Assembly (NCBI RefSeq): GCF_018143015.1
Contig: NC_054746.1
Span: forward strand, 19,397,532 to 19,461,531
Reading direction: 5' to 3'
Length of the DNA: 64,000 nt
Source of the DNA: Lytechinus variegatus
Taxonomy: Eukaryota; Echinodermata; Echinoidea; Temnopleuroida; Toxopneustidae
Each line of letters opens with the position of its first letter. The stretch's first letter is position 1. The notes beneath the pieces were generated by a model. The model saw only the letters and a program-made list of their open reading frames with translations, made no database searches and was not told the DNA's origin. Shown piece by piece: positions 1 through 13,530 of the stretch. The position numbers were made by a program, and so were the translations under genes.

Positions 1-1440
1 CAATCAATAATAATAGCAGTAATAATCATAACGTACAGCAATGACAAACATGATCAAAATTGGACTTTTATTCAGAGTCAATCATCTTATATGCATTTAC
101 AACTTGCAAGTTTTAAGTAATAACAACTGTCTTGCGTCGTCATATACATTTGAGGATCGTTATTCAGAGTTTCACCAAGTACATTTCCTTATAATAATTA
201 TGTATTTGCAAAAATAAAATAAAAAAATATAAAATATAAAAAATAAAAATATTTCATTACAGATTTAAGAAAGTGTCGCTTACTCACTCCCTTTCAGAGC
301 AATTGCTTTCATAACACATTAACACTGTTCAAACGAATTAATAAGAAATTACCTATACACATACACTGACCCTTTTCCCTGCTGGCCATGTCCTCAACCC
401 CTACTTTGCAAAGGAAAGGTGAAAATTTTCAGTCTCTAAGGAGCGAATTAGTAAATGAATGATTTTGGAATGAAAGTGCAAATTTTGGATGGCCTCAGTG
501 ATATCCGAGGTTTTTTTACTCAATATTCACCCTTTCATATATTCACTCCTTAAAGAGTGAACTATTTCACTAATTTTTTCAGAGTACTTTGCGCTTTTCA
601 AAGAAGGTAGAATCATCCAATATATAGACATGCCTTAATTCACGAAGGCAGATTGAATCAATCCATGGATAAGATTAATTTATGGTCTAAGATCACAGAA
701 CAAGCCTAACTCGACCCTCAGCGTGTTCATTGTCGGACCTTTGACAAAAAACATAATCATCTCGCGCATTTACGCGATAAAAATTATCTATACAGTTTAC
801 TTCCGACAACCCGGTGAGGTTTATTTCATTTCCATACTTAATTCAATCAAGCCTTTGTAATCATGGTAAATTTAAACAGAGTGTGCTTATCATTTTAGTG
901 TCCGCATAACTGCACGTGGATAAGAAATATAATGTTGAGCTTTTTTTATTTTACCCGTATTACTATAATTGTAATTGATATTTTTTTAGTTATTTGGCTG
1001 TTTATTTGTTTATTTCTTTAGTTGTTGATTCATTCGTTTGATCATTAACAATATCGCTACTTTTAAAAGAGTATACTACTATACTAGTAAAATAAGGAAT
1101 ACTAGTTATTCTAGATCATGTTTAGCAGGACTGTCATGACCAAGATAATAACTAGACATCCGATTCCGACAAATGACATTTCTCTTATGATCATCTTTAC
1201 TCATTGTCATTAATCAAACAAAAGATTACTGCCATGAAAAATGTGCAAGGAAGTTTGTTTATTACTGGATGCCCTGTTTATTGCTGAAAGCAAAGTGATT
1301 AAAAGACACACGAGATAATCCATGAGGCAGATCGTGTTATTTTGTTATCTTTAACTCGTCTGCTTTGGCCCATGATATTTTGTTTTTTTGTTTTTATCGA
1401 GTACGTTAATTATCTCCTTCATTCTTTATATTTATATATC
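1..1440. other. No gene recognised (left edge)
   Basis: AT-rich sequence with only short chance open frames. I see no splice-bounded coding exon, no RNA gene and no clear transposon end here. Confidence 0.5.
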
Positions 1441-1443
<3 letters not shown>

Positions 1444-1504
<61 letters not shown>

Positions 1505-1511
1505 ATATATA
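1444..1511. repeat. (TA)n microsatellite
   Basis: An almost pure TA dinucleotide run of about 65 bases. The open frame across it encodes only alternating Tyr/Ile and is not a gene. Confidence 0.95.
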
Positions 1512-2360
1512 ACCCAGCTAGGGATGCATTTAATGCATTCGATATTCAATATGCTGCAGCTTATTTCATCAAAAGAAAGACGCACCATTCAAACTTGTAC
1601 AAAACAATATGAAATGATTATAATTTCACGTAATATAAATAAAAAGGAAAAGGGATATGTGACATCATCAGCCCACCTGATGAATATTAATGAAGAACTA
1701 TGATGCACATCAGTTTTTACAAAATATTGCTTAAGTTGAAAATTCAATAACTTGAGTTTTTTCAGATTTGATGAAATCATTTTGCATTTTGCTTGGTGAA
1801 TTTAAGTTTGGGAAAAGTTTTAAAAGTTCCCCAAAAAGCAAATTAATTCACTAACTAAATTGGGGTGGGGTTTCCAGTAATGAGATTCGCGCTTGCCTCC
1901 TAGCCAGATGATATATTTTTTATGGGGTCCAGTAAACTAGATATGTTATGAAAAGCCCGAGTAAAGGCTCACTTGGAAAACGTATCTTAAGTCGAAAAAA
2001 ATATAATAAAATATTTTGACACCAATTGCAAATTAGAAAATATCCTATCCCATCAATATGCTCACCTCGTATAGGGCGTCTATTATAATTAATTTCCTTA
2101 CTTTAATTATGGAATCATCGGCGTCAATTCGTCGGTTTCCTGAATTAAGAGAGATTTGTATTATCAACAATGAACATACATCACCAGTCCTCCCATATTG
2201 TTATACTAGGCCTAGACATCCAGATACAATAATACATAAACATTATAAAGTTCTGAACATATTAAGATTAAAGAAGTTCATAATATGGTTGCATGTAGGC
2301 CCGTGAGTCTAGGGATCAGGAATTCAAATACTACAAACAGTGCTCCAGCCAAGCAGTTAA

Positions 2361-2940
2361 AGGTCAAGTCCACCCCAGGAAAATGTTTATTTGAATCAAT
2401 AAAGAAAAATCAAACATGCATAATGCTGAAAATGCAGAAAAATCGGATATGGCCCGATGTAAAATAAGAAAGTTATGACATTTCAAAGTTTCGCTTATTT
2501 TACATAAAATAGTTTGCACAACTCAGTGACATGCAGATGAGAAAGTCGATGATGTCCATCACTGACCATTTCTTTCTTTTTTATTGTTTGAATTGTACAA
2601 TATTTCAATTGTTACTAATTTGACATTAAGGATAAACATAACTGAACTATAATATGTTATAACAATGGTACTACTACACGTTCAGGGAGGAATAAACAGG
2701 ACAATGAGGAAAAATTAGAATATTTGTATTTCATATAATAATATACAAAAGATATAGTGAGTTCGAGTGATGTCATCAGTCCCCTCATTTACATACCGAT
2801 CAGGATGTGCATATAAATGTTAAAGTGAAATTAAGCGAAACTTAAAATGTCATGACTTTCTTATTTTACATCCGATTTTGATGAAATTTTCGATGTTATG
2901 CTCGTTGGATTTTCTCTCAAGTTATTATTAAAATCAACTT
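2361..2940. mobile_element. TTAA-flanked long-TIR element, truncated copy
   Basis: Begins next to TTAA with AGGTCAAGTCCACCCC and runs into sequence where the left part reappears inverted at the right (the block containing TTTACATCCGATTTTGATG near 2870-2890 mirrors the block near 2440-2465). It matches the more complete copy at 13531-14105. The right terminus (GGTGGACTTGACC) is missing, and other G/C-rich repeat sequence follows directly. No transposase reading frame is seen, so this is a non-autonomous element. Confidence 0.7.
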
Positions 2941-3340
2941 TTTTTTGTTTTTTACTATCATTCCGTCGACCTCCCCCTTCTTTTTTTGCAGCCACATGGG
3001 GCATGCATGTTCCCCACCCAATTCTCCTAAGTGGAAATGTAGGCCATAGAGCTCGGTTCTTTGAATGGGCTGGGCTCAATGTCCAGGGGGTCACCGCCGA
3101 CCCGTACCCCCCCCTCCCTTGAGAGCCATAATCAAAATTTGTAATGTAAATTTACCCTAGTGTGCCCCCCTTGAAAGTAAGAACTTTTTATTTCCTTGTC
3201 GAATTTTCATAAAAAGAAAATTACCCCCCCTTTGGAAAATCCTGGATCTGCCCCTGTGGAGGGGCCCTTGCCACCCATGACCACGGGGGGGGGGGGTTGC
3301 ATATGGTAGGGGCGGCGGTGTTTTCATTTTTCATTTGACG
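2941..3340. repeat. C/G-homopolymer-rich repeat debris
   Basis: Contains several runs of C or G (around 3110-3120, 3225-3235 and 3285-3296) of the kind found at the ends of other elements in this window, but no pair of inverted termini could be matched. Open frames on both strands look like shadows of low-complexity sequence. Confidence 0.4.
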
Positions 3341-3786
3341 ATTTAACGATACCTCGTATGGTGCATGTTCTCGGAGGAAGGGAGGAAAGGAACGACATAA
3401 AAGTCAACGCAAATTATGAATATGGTAAGTGAATACACTTGAAACTTTAGTGAGCTGGTTAATATTTTGGTTTTACAACTAGAAATGATTGTATCGTAAA
3501 CGAATAGGTATTCTAACTGTCTATGATGACTTCTGCTACTTCTGCCCGTTGCGGGTCGGTTGCCCCACATATAGTTTTTGGTGTTAGTTGACTTCATATG
3601 AAATTCGTTCTCGATTGTGATGTGAATGGACTGGATGAATCAGTTGGATTGCTTAGTAAGGCTATGTTATATCTGAGAGTTGTTAAATATAGCCATTTCA
3701 CGTACTTCCAAGGTAAATTAATATATAAAAGGGTGTTTGATCATTTACCAGGATATGGTTACCAGATTATTTAGATGAAAAATCAC

Positions 3787-4335
3787 CCCGGGGGGGCCAC
3801 TTACATTGACGAGTGGATACCATGCGCGACCAAAAAAACACGTAAAAAGGATGTCTTTTTCACGATAGGGCACGTTACGTACGTAACGTGATAAGGGTGT
3901 CAAAAGCACAAAAATAATGAAAAAAGGGTATCTATTTCGCCAGGAAAATTACGTGTTTAGGGTCGAATTTGCGGGGATGATAAAACAAAATTAAAATGTT
4001 TTATAAAGGATGTCCTTTTTGCCTCAACACTTCGTGTTTAGAGTCCGATTTGCGCGAGGTGTAGACGGTTGGGTCGTACTAAACTAAATAGGATAAAGCC
4101 GACGACCAAAGGACCCGTATAAACAATAAAACATTCCTGTACTTGTTTAGGGGTTCATTTCAGGGAATATTTGCCAAGAGTTTTGTTTCCAATACTTGTT
4201 AAGGGATGGGTTTCACACACCAATACTTGTTAAGGGGTGCATTTTAAGAATATGAAAATTACGTGTTTAGGGTGCTTTTCGAGACCCCATGGTCGCGCAT
4301 GGTATCCACTCGTGAATGGAAGTGGCCCCCCCGGG
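3787..4335. mobile_element. 549 bp MITE, C/G-tract termini, copy 1
   Basis: Terminal inverted repeats of about 45 bp: the left end starts CCCGGGGGGGCCACTT and continues with GAGTGGATACCATGCGCGAC, and the right end is its reverse complement ending GTGGCCCCCCCGGG. The 8-bp direct repeat AAAATCAC flanks it (3779-3786 and 4336-4343). Interior contains the palindrome ACGTTACGTACGTAACGT. An 8-bp duplication is seen in hAT, P and related superfamilies; I cannot assign the family. No transposase is encoded. Confidence 0.85.
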
Positions 4336-4343
4336 AAAATCAC

Positions 4344-5630
4344 TCACTGTCCTGTCACAGACGGTGACGCCTTCGGCTTCACCGACTCAATCACTGGCAA
4401 CAGTGATGTATTAAATTTAGTGATGTATTAAATTAAGTATTTAAGAAACATATATTAAGCATGTATTATATTAAGTATTATCATCGTTTAACGAAGAACA
4501 TACACAATTCTTAGTATGTTGAAATATCATTATATACCGTTATTGTTATAGAATTAATGCATACTCTCTTATTCAAATTAGAATTTAGATCTTTAAAAGT
4601 GTCATTTTATATTTCATGTATGCATCTTTATTATTGTATGTATGTCATGTATGTATTGTATATGTATTACACCCTGCCAATGACATAACGATTATATTGT
4701 TATAGTCCTATGCCATGGACCTGGGTTGAATGTATTAACTTCTTTTGATTAATAAAGATGAAACATATGTATTAAGAATTAATTTTGGGGTATGGGTCTA
4801 CATACAGTGTAGAAGAATGATTTCAGTCTATGGAGGTGTAGTGAAGTAAGGTGTAATCCAGCAGAATAACCGACAAAACAAACTGCACTGCAGCTTTCGG
4901 TCTAGTGTGAATTCGTTTTCCCATTTCATAAAAGTCAAAGTCAAATTAAGACACAGGCTGAATTGTATTTACGCTGGAACTAAAAAAAAGTCTTAACCAA
5001 ATTAGTCTACCTACACTACAGTGCATCCAATAAAATAAAAAAGTAACCATAATTTTTCATGTTTTATCATTACTTTGTGAATATGACAAATTTACCTGTA
5101 AAATGCTTAATGTTAGAAGTCAAGAAGGCTTTAATTATATTCAATATTATGTTTCAATAAAATATGAACTAATCTTGGTTGTACAGATGAATATTGGTAA
5201 TATATTTGTTGATAGAAATATGAACATCATTAGAATTAAGCTATTCCAAGTAATGTCAGATTATATTAGTGGAAATTTTAATCGATAATTTTGATACATA
5301 TATATTCAATAGAATATAAAGTGCAGTCACTCAAATGAGAGGTTCGTATAGTATTGGTTTGAGTGGACATTTCAAGTTGCTACAAAGTCTAACATGAGGA
5401 CCTATCATCAAACAATGGTCAATATTAAATGATGATCGTGAAGTGATAAGAGATAATCACTGCGATGTCTGCTATCATGAGTCCCAATATGCCTACACTT
5501 GTTTGGTTTTGAGTGTCATCTTACATTATTACACTTTTTTCAATGTTCAATACAAATGTTCATTTTGAAACTTCTTCAAAAAATTTATATCCTAGTCCAG
5601 AATAGGTCATGGCTGTGTCTGTATCTTCAG
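4344..5630. other. Intergenic, no feature recognised
   Basis: AT-rich upstream flank of the DMAC2-like gene. I could not find a further coding exon that would splice in frame to 5631; an untranslated first exon could lie here. Confidence 0.4.
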
Positions 5631-5682
5631 ACGGCATGCTGTAGTATGGAGGTCACCTCGGTGTGCTATTCTTCAGCTAGCC

Positions 5683-8284
5683 ATGATGACAGGAACGAGA
5701 AGAGATCAATGCAGGAACATGTCAATCTGGTACTTTGCAAAGAAGAGAATACAGCGTGCATGGTCTGAACAGGTCAAAATGTAAGATCTTTTAATAAATA
5801 GTAGTGGTTGTGATAGTGGTGGTAGCAGTAGTTAGAAATAGTATAACCAATTAGAATGAGAATGAAACTGCATCAACATTTCTTTAACCATTATAGATGG
5901 CAGTAGAAATGTTTGAAAGCGTTTTTGATAACATTTTAGTGCAAGTTTAATGAGATACAGTCAATGAATAAAAGAATGATGAATATTCAAAATCACAATT
6001 CGCTATATCTAAAATTGTACTTTAATCAGAATGTCACATTCTGCTTTTGGACAATGCAGGGCTTCTTATAACATTCTTAAGTTTTTGCTTTATCTACCCA
6101 GGGAATCATTTGATACCATCAAAAAGTTTGGACTTGAGGTTGGTGTGGGCCATATGCTAGTAAAAATGGGAGCCAGAGTCCAGTTTACAAATGGAAATTG
6201 GTACACCAAGCAGGACATCAAGAGAGGGTCACTACCACTTGATGAACTGGAGGGTCAGTCTGTGGTAGCCATTGATGCAATGGACACCGACCTTGACCAG
6301 TTTAGCATGGCCGATGTTGGTAAGACATTTGCATTTGTCTTACTTAAGTTTCAAGATAATTTCAAATCATGCACAATGTATAATCTTTCCATGAAAACCA
6401 AATTGTGATAAAGTAAAACCTGTTTATAATGATTATCCAGTGGAGACAGGAAAGTTGTATTTATGCTTAACATACAATAAAAGTAAGGGAATTTATTGAT
6501 GTTACCATTGAACGGCAAAATTACAATAACGTCAAAACATGATGTTGAGTTTTGTTCAACAGAAAACATATCCTTAGTCAAAAGCTTTGAAATTCTCAGT
6601 AGATTCCACTTATCAAAGGTCAATTGAACAACTGCTAATGACACCATTGCAAAACATTTTTCCTTTTCATTGTGTTACAGTCAAATTATCTGCAGTAAAA
6701 TACCTAAGCCTTGAAGGATGTGCTATGGTAGATGACCACTGCCTTGCCAGCCTTGTCCATCTAAGAGATACCCTAACCCATCTCAATATTAACAATTGTG
6801 AGCAAGTTACAGAGAATGGGATAGCAACACTCCACAAACTAAGGTATTTTTCTTTTTACATATTTATGTTTTCGCATCAAAATGAATTTGTTGGGGGAAA
6901 TTTACCACTGTATAAAAACAAGAGAATTGTGTGAATGAAGTTTTGGTGAAAATCTATCAAATAATATTCAACTCGGGTGTAGATTTTGTAGGTTTGATTT
7001 TGTGATGTCACATTCAAGTATCTCCCCCATCCGTCATGTGATGCATATTCTGTATAATTAAACTTTCTATAAAAAAATGATTATTTTATTTTTTTATTGA
7101 ATATACAGACTGATCTCATTATTTTAATTACAGTTCCTTCTCTAACATTTTACAGTCATGAATTTCAAAGTGGGAATTTAAGTTATATTGCATATTACAT
7201 GAGACAGCTGCTCACATAATAAAAATCAAAACTTTGACAATTCATAACTATTATTCTTAGATGGATTTTTCACAAGCTCTTTATTAATTTTTCTGGTTTT
7301 GTCAAAACCAACTTGATGCTAGGGTGGATGGACTGAACCCTATCAATTGAAATTCAGTTTCTGCCATTTTTTTATATTCAAACAGGGCTGATTTCCCAAA
7401 CTAGTTTCTCTTTGTAAATACTGAAAGTATGACATATCACATATTAAAGAGAAATTCCAGTAGTTGCAGTAAACACTGATTTCATGAGAAAGTCTGTAAA
7501 ACAAGGCTTAATTGTCAGTATATCATCGAGGATCTAGATCTGGTACAGTTACATAAACTGAACTTTGTGAAATCTTGAAATCTACGCTGAAATATGTTCA
7601 GACTAAAGATCCCCAACACAGATGCACATGGGACAGTGTATAATTATTGCTTCAAATGTTGGGCCCGATGCTCTACCCGAATCCTGTGCTTATTTGCTGA
7701 TTTCTCAGCAATTACACAGTTTCTTCCAGAATCCTTTGGCACATGCGTTTTATTTACACAGACATTTTGATGGCCATTTCATTGGATTCTGTACGAACTC
7801 ATTTGATATTGTTACCAAAACTAGCATTTACCTTTAAGAGGTCAGTTAGATTTTCCATCTTAAAAGATACTGTTTTGTTTACTTTAGATCTTTTTTTGAA
7901 AATAAAATCATTCACATTCTTAAAAGGACACTTTGTATGTAGATTATTTTTCCCTTTTGTTACTCTTCAAAGTTTTGAATTACTTTTTCTAGGAATCTGG
8001 AGAGGTTAAACATGAACAATATGCCAAAAGTCAAATTTGCGCCTCTTGTTGCTGTGATGCTGGAAGACGTGTTACCACGGTTACGCATCAGCCTTGTCAC
8101 CAAACAAGTGGACAAATATGTGGAGGAAGCAAGAAAAGGAGCCAAGATAATTGAAGATCATAGAAGACAAGCTGGCCTTAATCACAACTTGCAAGATGAT
8201 CTCGGAGATTTGAGGAATAGGATCAAGGATGGAGATCATGCCGAGGATAGTCCAGTGCACCCTGGGATTTCAAATAAAAGATGA
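5683..8284 (+). CDS. DMAC2: DMAC2-like complex I distal membrane-arm assembly factor
   Basis: Four exons join in consistent phase: 5683-5780, 6102-6319, 6681-6843 and 7993-8284, all with GT-AG introns, giving 256 aa, almost the length of human DMAC2 (about 257 aa). DMAC2 (formerly ATP5SL) is a mitochondrial protein needed to assemble the distal membrane arm of respiratory complex I; this is known of the family, not shown here. Seen in the sequence: a basic, Arg-rich N-terminus fitting a mitochondrial presequence; a segment with GARVQF then VVAIDAMDTD, the entry to the repeats; then leucine-rich repeats of the F-box/FBXL type (YLSLEGC, VDDHCLASL, LTHLNINNCEQVTENGIATL, NLERLNMNNMP). The last exon ends in a charged tail, longer than I expect. 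The exon could start upstream at an acceptor just before 5631; I chose ATG 5683 because the length then fits. DMAC2L (factor B) is the alternative paralogue, but the repeat wording fits DMAC2 better. Confidence 0.85.
7441..7850 (+). repeat. Dispersed repeat, copy 1 (inside DMAC2 intron 3)
   Basis: The block from AGAAATTCCAGTAGTTGCAG through the TTGATGGCCATTTCATTGGA region recurs in opposite orientation at 20330-20720 in an AHSA1 intron. The two copies differ by point changes and small gaps, so this is an interspersed repeat of unknown class rather than a recent duplication. Confidence 0.75.
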
Positions 8285-9543
8285 AAAAATATATATAAGG
8301 AAGTGATCTCAGGAGGAAATGTGACATTTTGATTCGGGTTCTGATTAATGAGAATAACATATCAGTGCAATTGAAGCCTAGTTGCCCTCTATTTAAAGTG
8401 ACAGATGAATTGCAGTTTTATGCAAATCATCTTCATATTGGAGATGAATCAGTGAACTAGCCAGAATTCTGAACAAATAACTCTCGGCAATGACTTTGAG
8501 TTTCTTTGAATTATTTTTCATTGTACCAAAGGTACTTATTACCTGTCCGTCTATCCAGATTTGTTCTCACAGTAACGCAAAAACTGCTTGATGGACGAAC
8601 TTCAAACTGGGATTACATATATAAGGATGGATGATAATCTGTTATCTCCAGGTTAATGGTCATGATTTTCTTTTAAATTGCTCTGTATTATGATTACTAA
8701 TTTATACAAATTTTACATGTCAACTTTAAATTTGATTCATGTATGCATATAGGGGGAGGGATCACGAATTACAGCAATTGGTCTGCACTTGAATCATGTA
8801 TGCATAGTGGCACTACTGACGATTAGATCTTGGGATCACAAGTTCACAGAGTGAAACTTGAAAAATGCCATATTTTACATCCAATTGTCAGAATTTTCAG
8901 TGTTATGCTCTTAATTTGTTTATTCAAATTAGCTTGTTGTTCGGGTGGATCATTGGACATGATTTGGTTAATCCCAATTGGCCTATCTTCAATCTGATCT
9001 TATTGTCTTGTGGTCCACTTAGTCTAATATCCTCATGGATTATTTTACATTTTTCTCAAGACACTTGTGATGTGTATTATGGGGTGAATATTTCCACAGC
9101 ATGTAGGATAATGAGAACCATGGGGTTAGCCAAATATATTTGTTGCAACTGAAGAATAAGAATTATTTTTCGTTATGTGACCAATCATGTATTCAACTAG
9201 ACCATTGTCACATCAAATAAGTTTAAGTTTACCCCCAAAGGAAATCAATACAGGTTATTATGAGGTTATAAAAAGAAAATCTCTCGAAATTCAGAACAGT
9301 ACCGGGGGGAGGGTGGGTGTAAATAATGTAAAGGTCAATTTCTACAATTGGTCTACACGCACTTTATCTACTTCTGTTTGGTTTCATCCCAGTCAAATCC
9401 TACAACCATGGACCTATAAGAAATGGATGACAAACACAAGCATGCTTTTGATGCAGTAATAGTCGCCATATCCTGATTATGTGCATATTAATGAGAACAT
9501 GCAGGTGTTTCGACAATAGCGGCTACCTAGGTGTATCTGATCT
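8285..9543. other. Intergenic; degraded transposon remnant
   Basis: The stretch near 8865-8935 (TTTTACATCCAATTGTCAG and following) is a decayed fragment of the long-TIR family at 13531-14105. The rest is unassigned AT-rich DNA. This interval also holds the 3' untranslated region of the DMAC2-like gene, whose end I could not place. Confidence 0.45.
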
Positions 9544-9547
9544 TTAA

Positions 9548-10319
9548 CCCTAAACAGGCCGGGGGAGTTGAATCAACCCCCCCCTCAATATTTTCTGTGA
9601 TCATTCTGCCGCGCGAATCTTTTTGACTGCGCCACTCACAGAGTTTATACTTTTAAGTCTTGCGCATCTTTTGAGACCAAACTTACAACGCCCGGGTACG
9701 CGGTTCCGAAATTACGCAACATTTTGCTAAGTGCATGTCGGACCAAAAATTGTTCCAAAACATGATTTTGTGTACAAAGTCAATGCAAATTGAGTTTTCT
9801 CATTCTATTCATAAAGATATGATTATTTTACTTTAAACAGCTGAAATCAATTGATTTTAGCATAATTATGTTTCAAAAAGGTTGTGCAATAAATCTGGTG
9901 AAAAAACAAAGAAAAACAAAAGGTTGAAAAACAAATAAATACATAAGAAATTCATAAAAAAAATAAAATACATAAGAAAATGATTTCCAACCAAAGTTTC
10001 TTTCAATTGCAATTGTTAAGAATGCTACAAAGAATATTTTTACCAAAAATTAGCATTCTAGGATCTTTATTTAGTAAATTAGAGCAAAAAGTGCGATTTA
10101 TGCATAAATTAACATAATTAATTCATATAGAATAAAATCTCATTTTTTGGGGAAATTCTACCATACAGCCTTGTAGATTACATCGTACACTAACGTGCAA
10201 TTTTTTGCGGCGCTCATGCGATCGGCGGCCGAGATCTCAGGACGGAGAGGGGGAGGGGGTGGTTGAATCACCCCCCAGCCACAGAACAGCCAAAAAAGCC
10301 CGGCCTAGTTAGGTAAGGG
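9548..10319. mobile_element. TTAA-flanked non-autonomous element, copy A
   Basis: Flanked by TTAA (9544-9547 and 10320-10323) with imperfect inverted ends CCCTAAACAGGCCGGG and CCCGGCCTAGTTAGGTAAGGG. G/C tracts and the words GGCCGAGATCTCAGG sit just inside the right end. A TTAA target is typical of piggyBac and Kolobok superfamilies. Three relatives lie at 17943-18689, 45404-46210 and about 51624-52119. No transposase open frame. Confidence 0.85.
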
Positions 10320-10461
10320 TTAACAAAGGAAACATTTTCCTCATCTTGGCATTTGTTGGCTGATGTACTGTATCAGGATATGCCTTTCAATCAACATGCT
10401 TCAGATTTGGAACAGCAGTCTATATACGTTTTCCAAAATAAAACACAGAACTAAGTTTACT

Positions 10462-10517
10462 ATTTGCAAACCAGAACTGCACATTGATTTTTGCAAACCA
10501 GAACTGCACATTGATTT
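10462..10517. repeat. 28-bp tandem duplication
   Basis: The unit containing TTTGCAAACCAGAACTGCAC is present twice head to tail with no visible differences, indicating a recent slippage or duplication event in intergenic DNA. Confidence 0.9.
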
Positions 10518-11200
10518 TCCAGGATTTAAGTGATTTATATTCTGCACATACAATTTGTGCAATATTGATGTCTAATCACAGAAAGCTTTTGTTAATTCAT
10601 GCCCTAATTGACAGCGACAATGATGGGATCACAAAAGATAAACATAAAGAGAATTAAGATGACAATGACAGTCACATGTTCATGAAATCATTAAGTAACT
10701 GATGAATGTCCAGTTCTCATAGGTCCATGCTATACCCAATTCATCTGACCATTTGATCTATTTGCTACTTCACCATTTTGTCTGATTTCCAGTTTGGCTT
10801 CATCACTTTGTCCAATATCCTCTTGGTTTACTCCACTTTAATAGCCTACATTATTAGGTAAGCTGTTTTATGATCCAAATTTCATTTGCCAAAGTACAAA
10901 GTTAATAGACAAAGTGGAGATTAAACTATCTGGGCAATATACTAAACGACAGTTAGTTGAACTGATGGCTGCACCGAGTGCCAATTGGATCCAATTCATA
11001 GTCAGAGCTGCCAACCTGAACAAGAACATTTTAGTATTTTTAAAGCTGAAAATCAGTATTTTCAAAGAAATACCATAGGACAACACATAAAACTGAAACT
11101 TGAGAAATCAGTATTTTGCATGAAACCATCAGTATTCTTCTCATTTTTCAGTACTAAATACTGAAAATCCGTACCATTTGGCAGCTCTGCATAGTAGACC

Positions 11201-11413
11201 TTGGGGGTGTTTCACAAAGATTTAAGTATGACTTAAAGTCGCATTTAAATACTAACGCATATAAGATATGCAACACGCAATCTTATTAATATGCAGTAGT
11301 ATGCGTTCTCTGGGCATGATCTGATCAGTGCAGTCATGTCTTTTATACCGCATGCAAATAGACATTTAAGTGCGACTCTCAAGTCATACTTAATCTTTGT
11401 AAAACACCCCCAA
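11201..11413. mobile_element. About 210 bp palindromic MITE
   Basis: Inverted ends of about 50 bp: the left begins TTGGGGGTGTTTCACAAAGA and the right is TCTTTGTAAAACACCCCCAA. The arms continue with AAGTATGACTT words on both sides. I could not identify a target duplication, so the superfamily is open. Confidence 0.8.
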
Positions 11414-13526
11414 GTGGAGTTAGCCATGCTGGTGACTTACAATCAGCATCTGCTGGTAGAACAAGTGCATACATGTACAAATAAAAGGTACACGTATCAT
11501 GTGGTTGTGCAGACAATAACCACACAGTTTCTTCTTCTTGTCATATTATTTAAGATTTTTTGAGGTGGACTTAAAAAAAAATTGACCTTCAAAATTACGA
11601 AAGCCAAGGTGAGCCTCTAAGTGCAGAAGTTAAAACACTGGATTAGACTGTGGGATGTGATGCATCAGGCAGAAGACAGAATTAGACCAAATAAGCAAAT
11701 GTATTGATAGGATCTGGGATTAAACCAAAACAACCACTAAAACATATAAAATACACTAACCAAAGTAGTGTGATAGGCATTGCACATTCAATTTTCATTT
11801 TTAGTGTTTTATTTATTGAGACATACAGTCAACACTGTCATGTTACAATAGAATCCATTTAGCTTTTTCGGACTTGTAATTTGATGATCTCCATAAATAT
11901 TGTACAAATACATCGATGAGAAATTCATTTGACAATCAAATTCTACTTGTATACGTGCTGCTATTTTACGATCAAGTAACAGGTAATGATTTTCATTAGT
12001 CTATCAAGTTTATTGTTATGGGTCTATTTTCTGTTCTCTCGATACATAATTTCTTGATAAACAAAAGGCTTGAATAGATGGATACAAGTTCATGATTTAG
12101 TTGTGCAGCAATTTAAAGGAGAAATTAACTTCAAGAAAATTTATTATCCATACTTGATATATTGTTTACATTGGTTTTAAAAATGATTGTCATTTGATCA
12201 ATATTTATTAAACAGGACTGCTTCAGACTACAGTTATTTGGAGGCAAATATTGCGGTATGAATTTCTTTAAGAGTAGCAGATGATTATTTATCATTCTAG
12301 TGGGAATATATCCTGGGTAATGATAGAGGAATCAAATGAGTAATAATGAATTGCCTTATGGCCATAATAACTTATCACAATTATGAGGAAGAATGCCAAG
12401 TTGGTTCTAATAAAAGCAGAAAAATAGATTTCAAGGTTTCATAAATTTCCAATAGAGGCTAAGAGAGGTTTGAATTTCTTCAATTTTAATTTTGTGACAG
12501 GTACAAATTCCTCAATATTATGACTTTTGTAAATTGCATTTTGTTCATTGTTTTAATAGATCAATAGACCTTTCGAAAGAATGTTTGTGACTGACTTTCT
12601 ACTTACTGCACAAGTTAAAATCAATGGTTTTCAGGATAACCTTTGAGTTAATATGTTAATTTATTATTGTCCAGTATATTTGATATAATTCCTTGGTTCC
12701 TAGAAATTATTTTCAGTTCGGTTTATTGTCTCCGGGCTGTGGCCGGTAAGGGTCAAGGGGTTCAAAACTGTCATGCAAAAGAAGCTACATTAACATTGCC
12801 AATACGTTTCTAGTAAATCTATTATACGTGCCATCAACATGAATGTTGTGTAGACAAGACAAGATGTACCTTAAAATGCCCATGTTACTGCATCACAAGT
12901 ATAAATATATAATTTATTACTTACAGTTGTGAGGTACATACAATAAATATTTATCTTAAGTAGACTTTTGAACATTTCTTTCTCAAATAAAAAAAAATTT
13001 GACAGTTTCAATGATTTTAAATGAAAATTTGCTTCATTCCTTTAAAAGAAGGGAGTGTCTACAGAAAAATAAATATACAAATAACTGTATAGCATAATGG
13101 AATAATAATGCAGTAGAGAAATTTTGGTTCTCTAGGTTTCTCATCACACTTTAATATCGAGGTATGTGTTTGAAAACATGCAAATAAACCTGAGGGATAG
13201 GTTCAATACAAACATGCATTTAATAGATATTCAGCACCAACCAAGATGTTAAATAAATTAGATTAAGAATACCAGATATATCAATCAATTTAAACTTCCA
13301 AAATCAGGGAGTATTAAAATAAATGTAACACCTTTTTCAATTTTGACTTCTTTATTTCATGTAATTAACATTGGAAATAATGGTACTTGTTTCAGTTTTA
13401 GGACTGATTAGCATTGTTTTAGCAAGTGGCTACAAATAATATTTGCTATTTAAAAAATTTGGTGGTATTTCATCTTAGATTATTCAAACCATATCGGAGC
13501 TTTTGGCTGATATTTGGAAAAATACC
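11414..13526. other. Intergenic, no gene recognised
   Basis: About 2.1 kb of AT-rich sequence with no convincing exon, RNA gene or element boundary. Potential AATAAA signals on the minus strand (near 11805-11815 and 13350) could terminate AHSA1 transcripts, but nothing in the sequence decides this. Confidence 0.4.
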
Positions 13527-13530
13527 TTAA

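Noticed and set aside
9544..9555. TTAACCCTAAA as a telomeric repeat
   Set aside because: Only one unit; it is the TTAA target plus transposon terminus.
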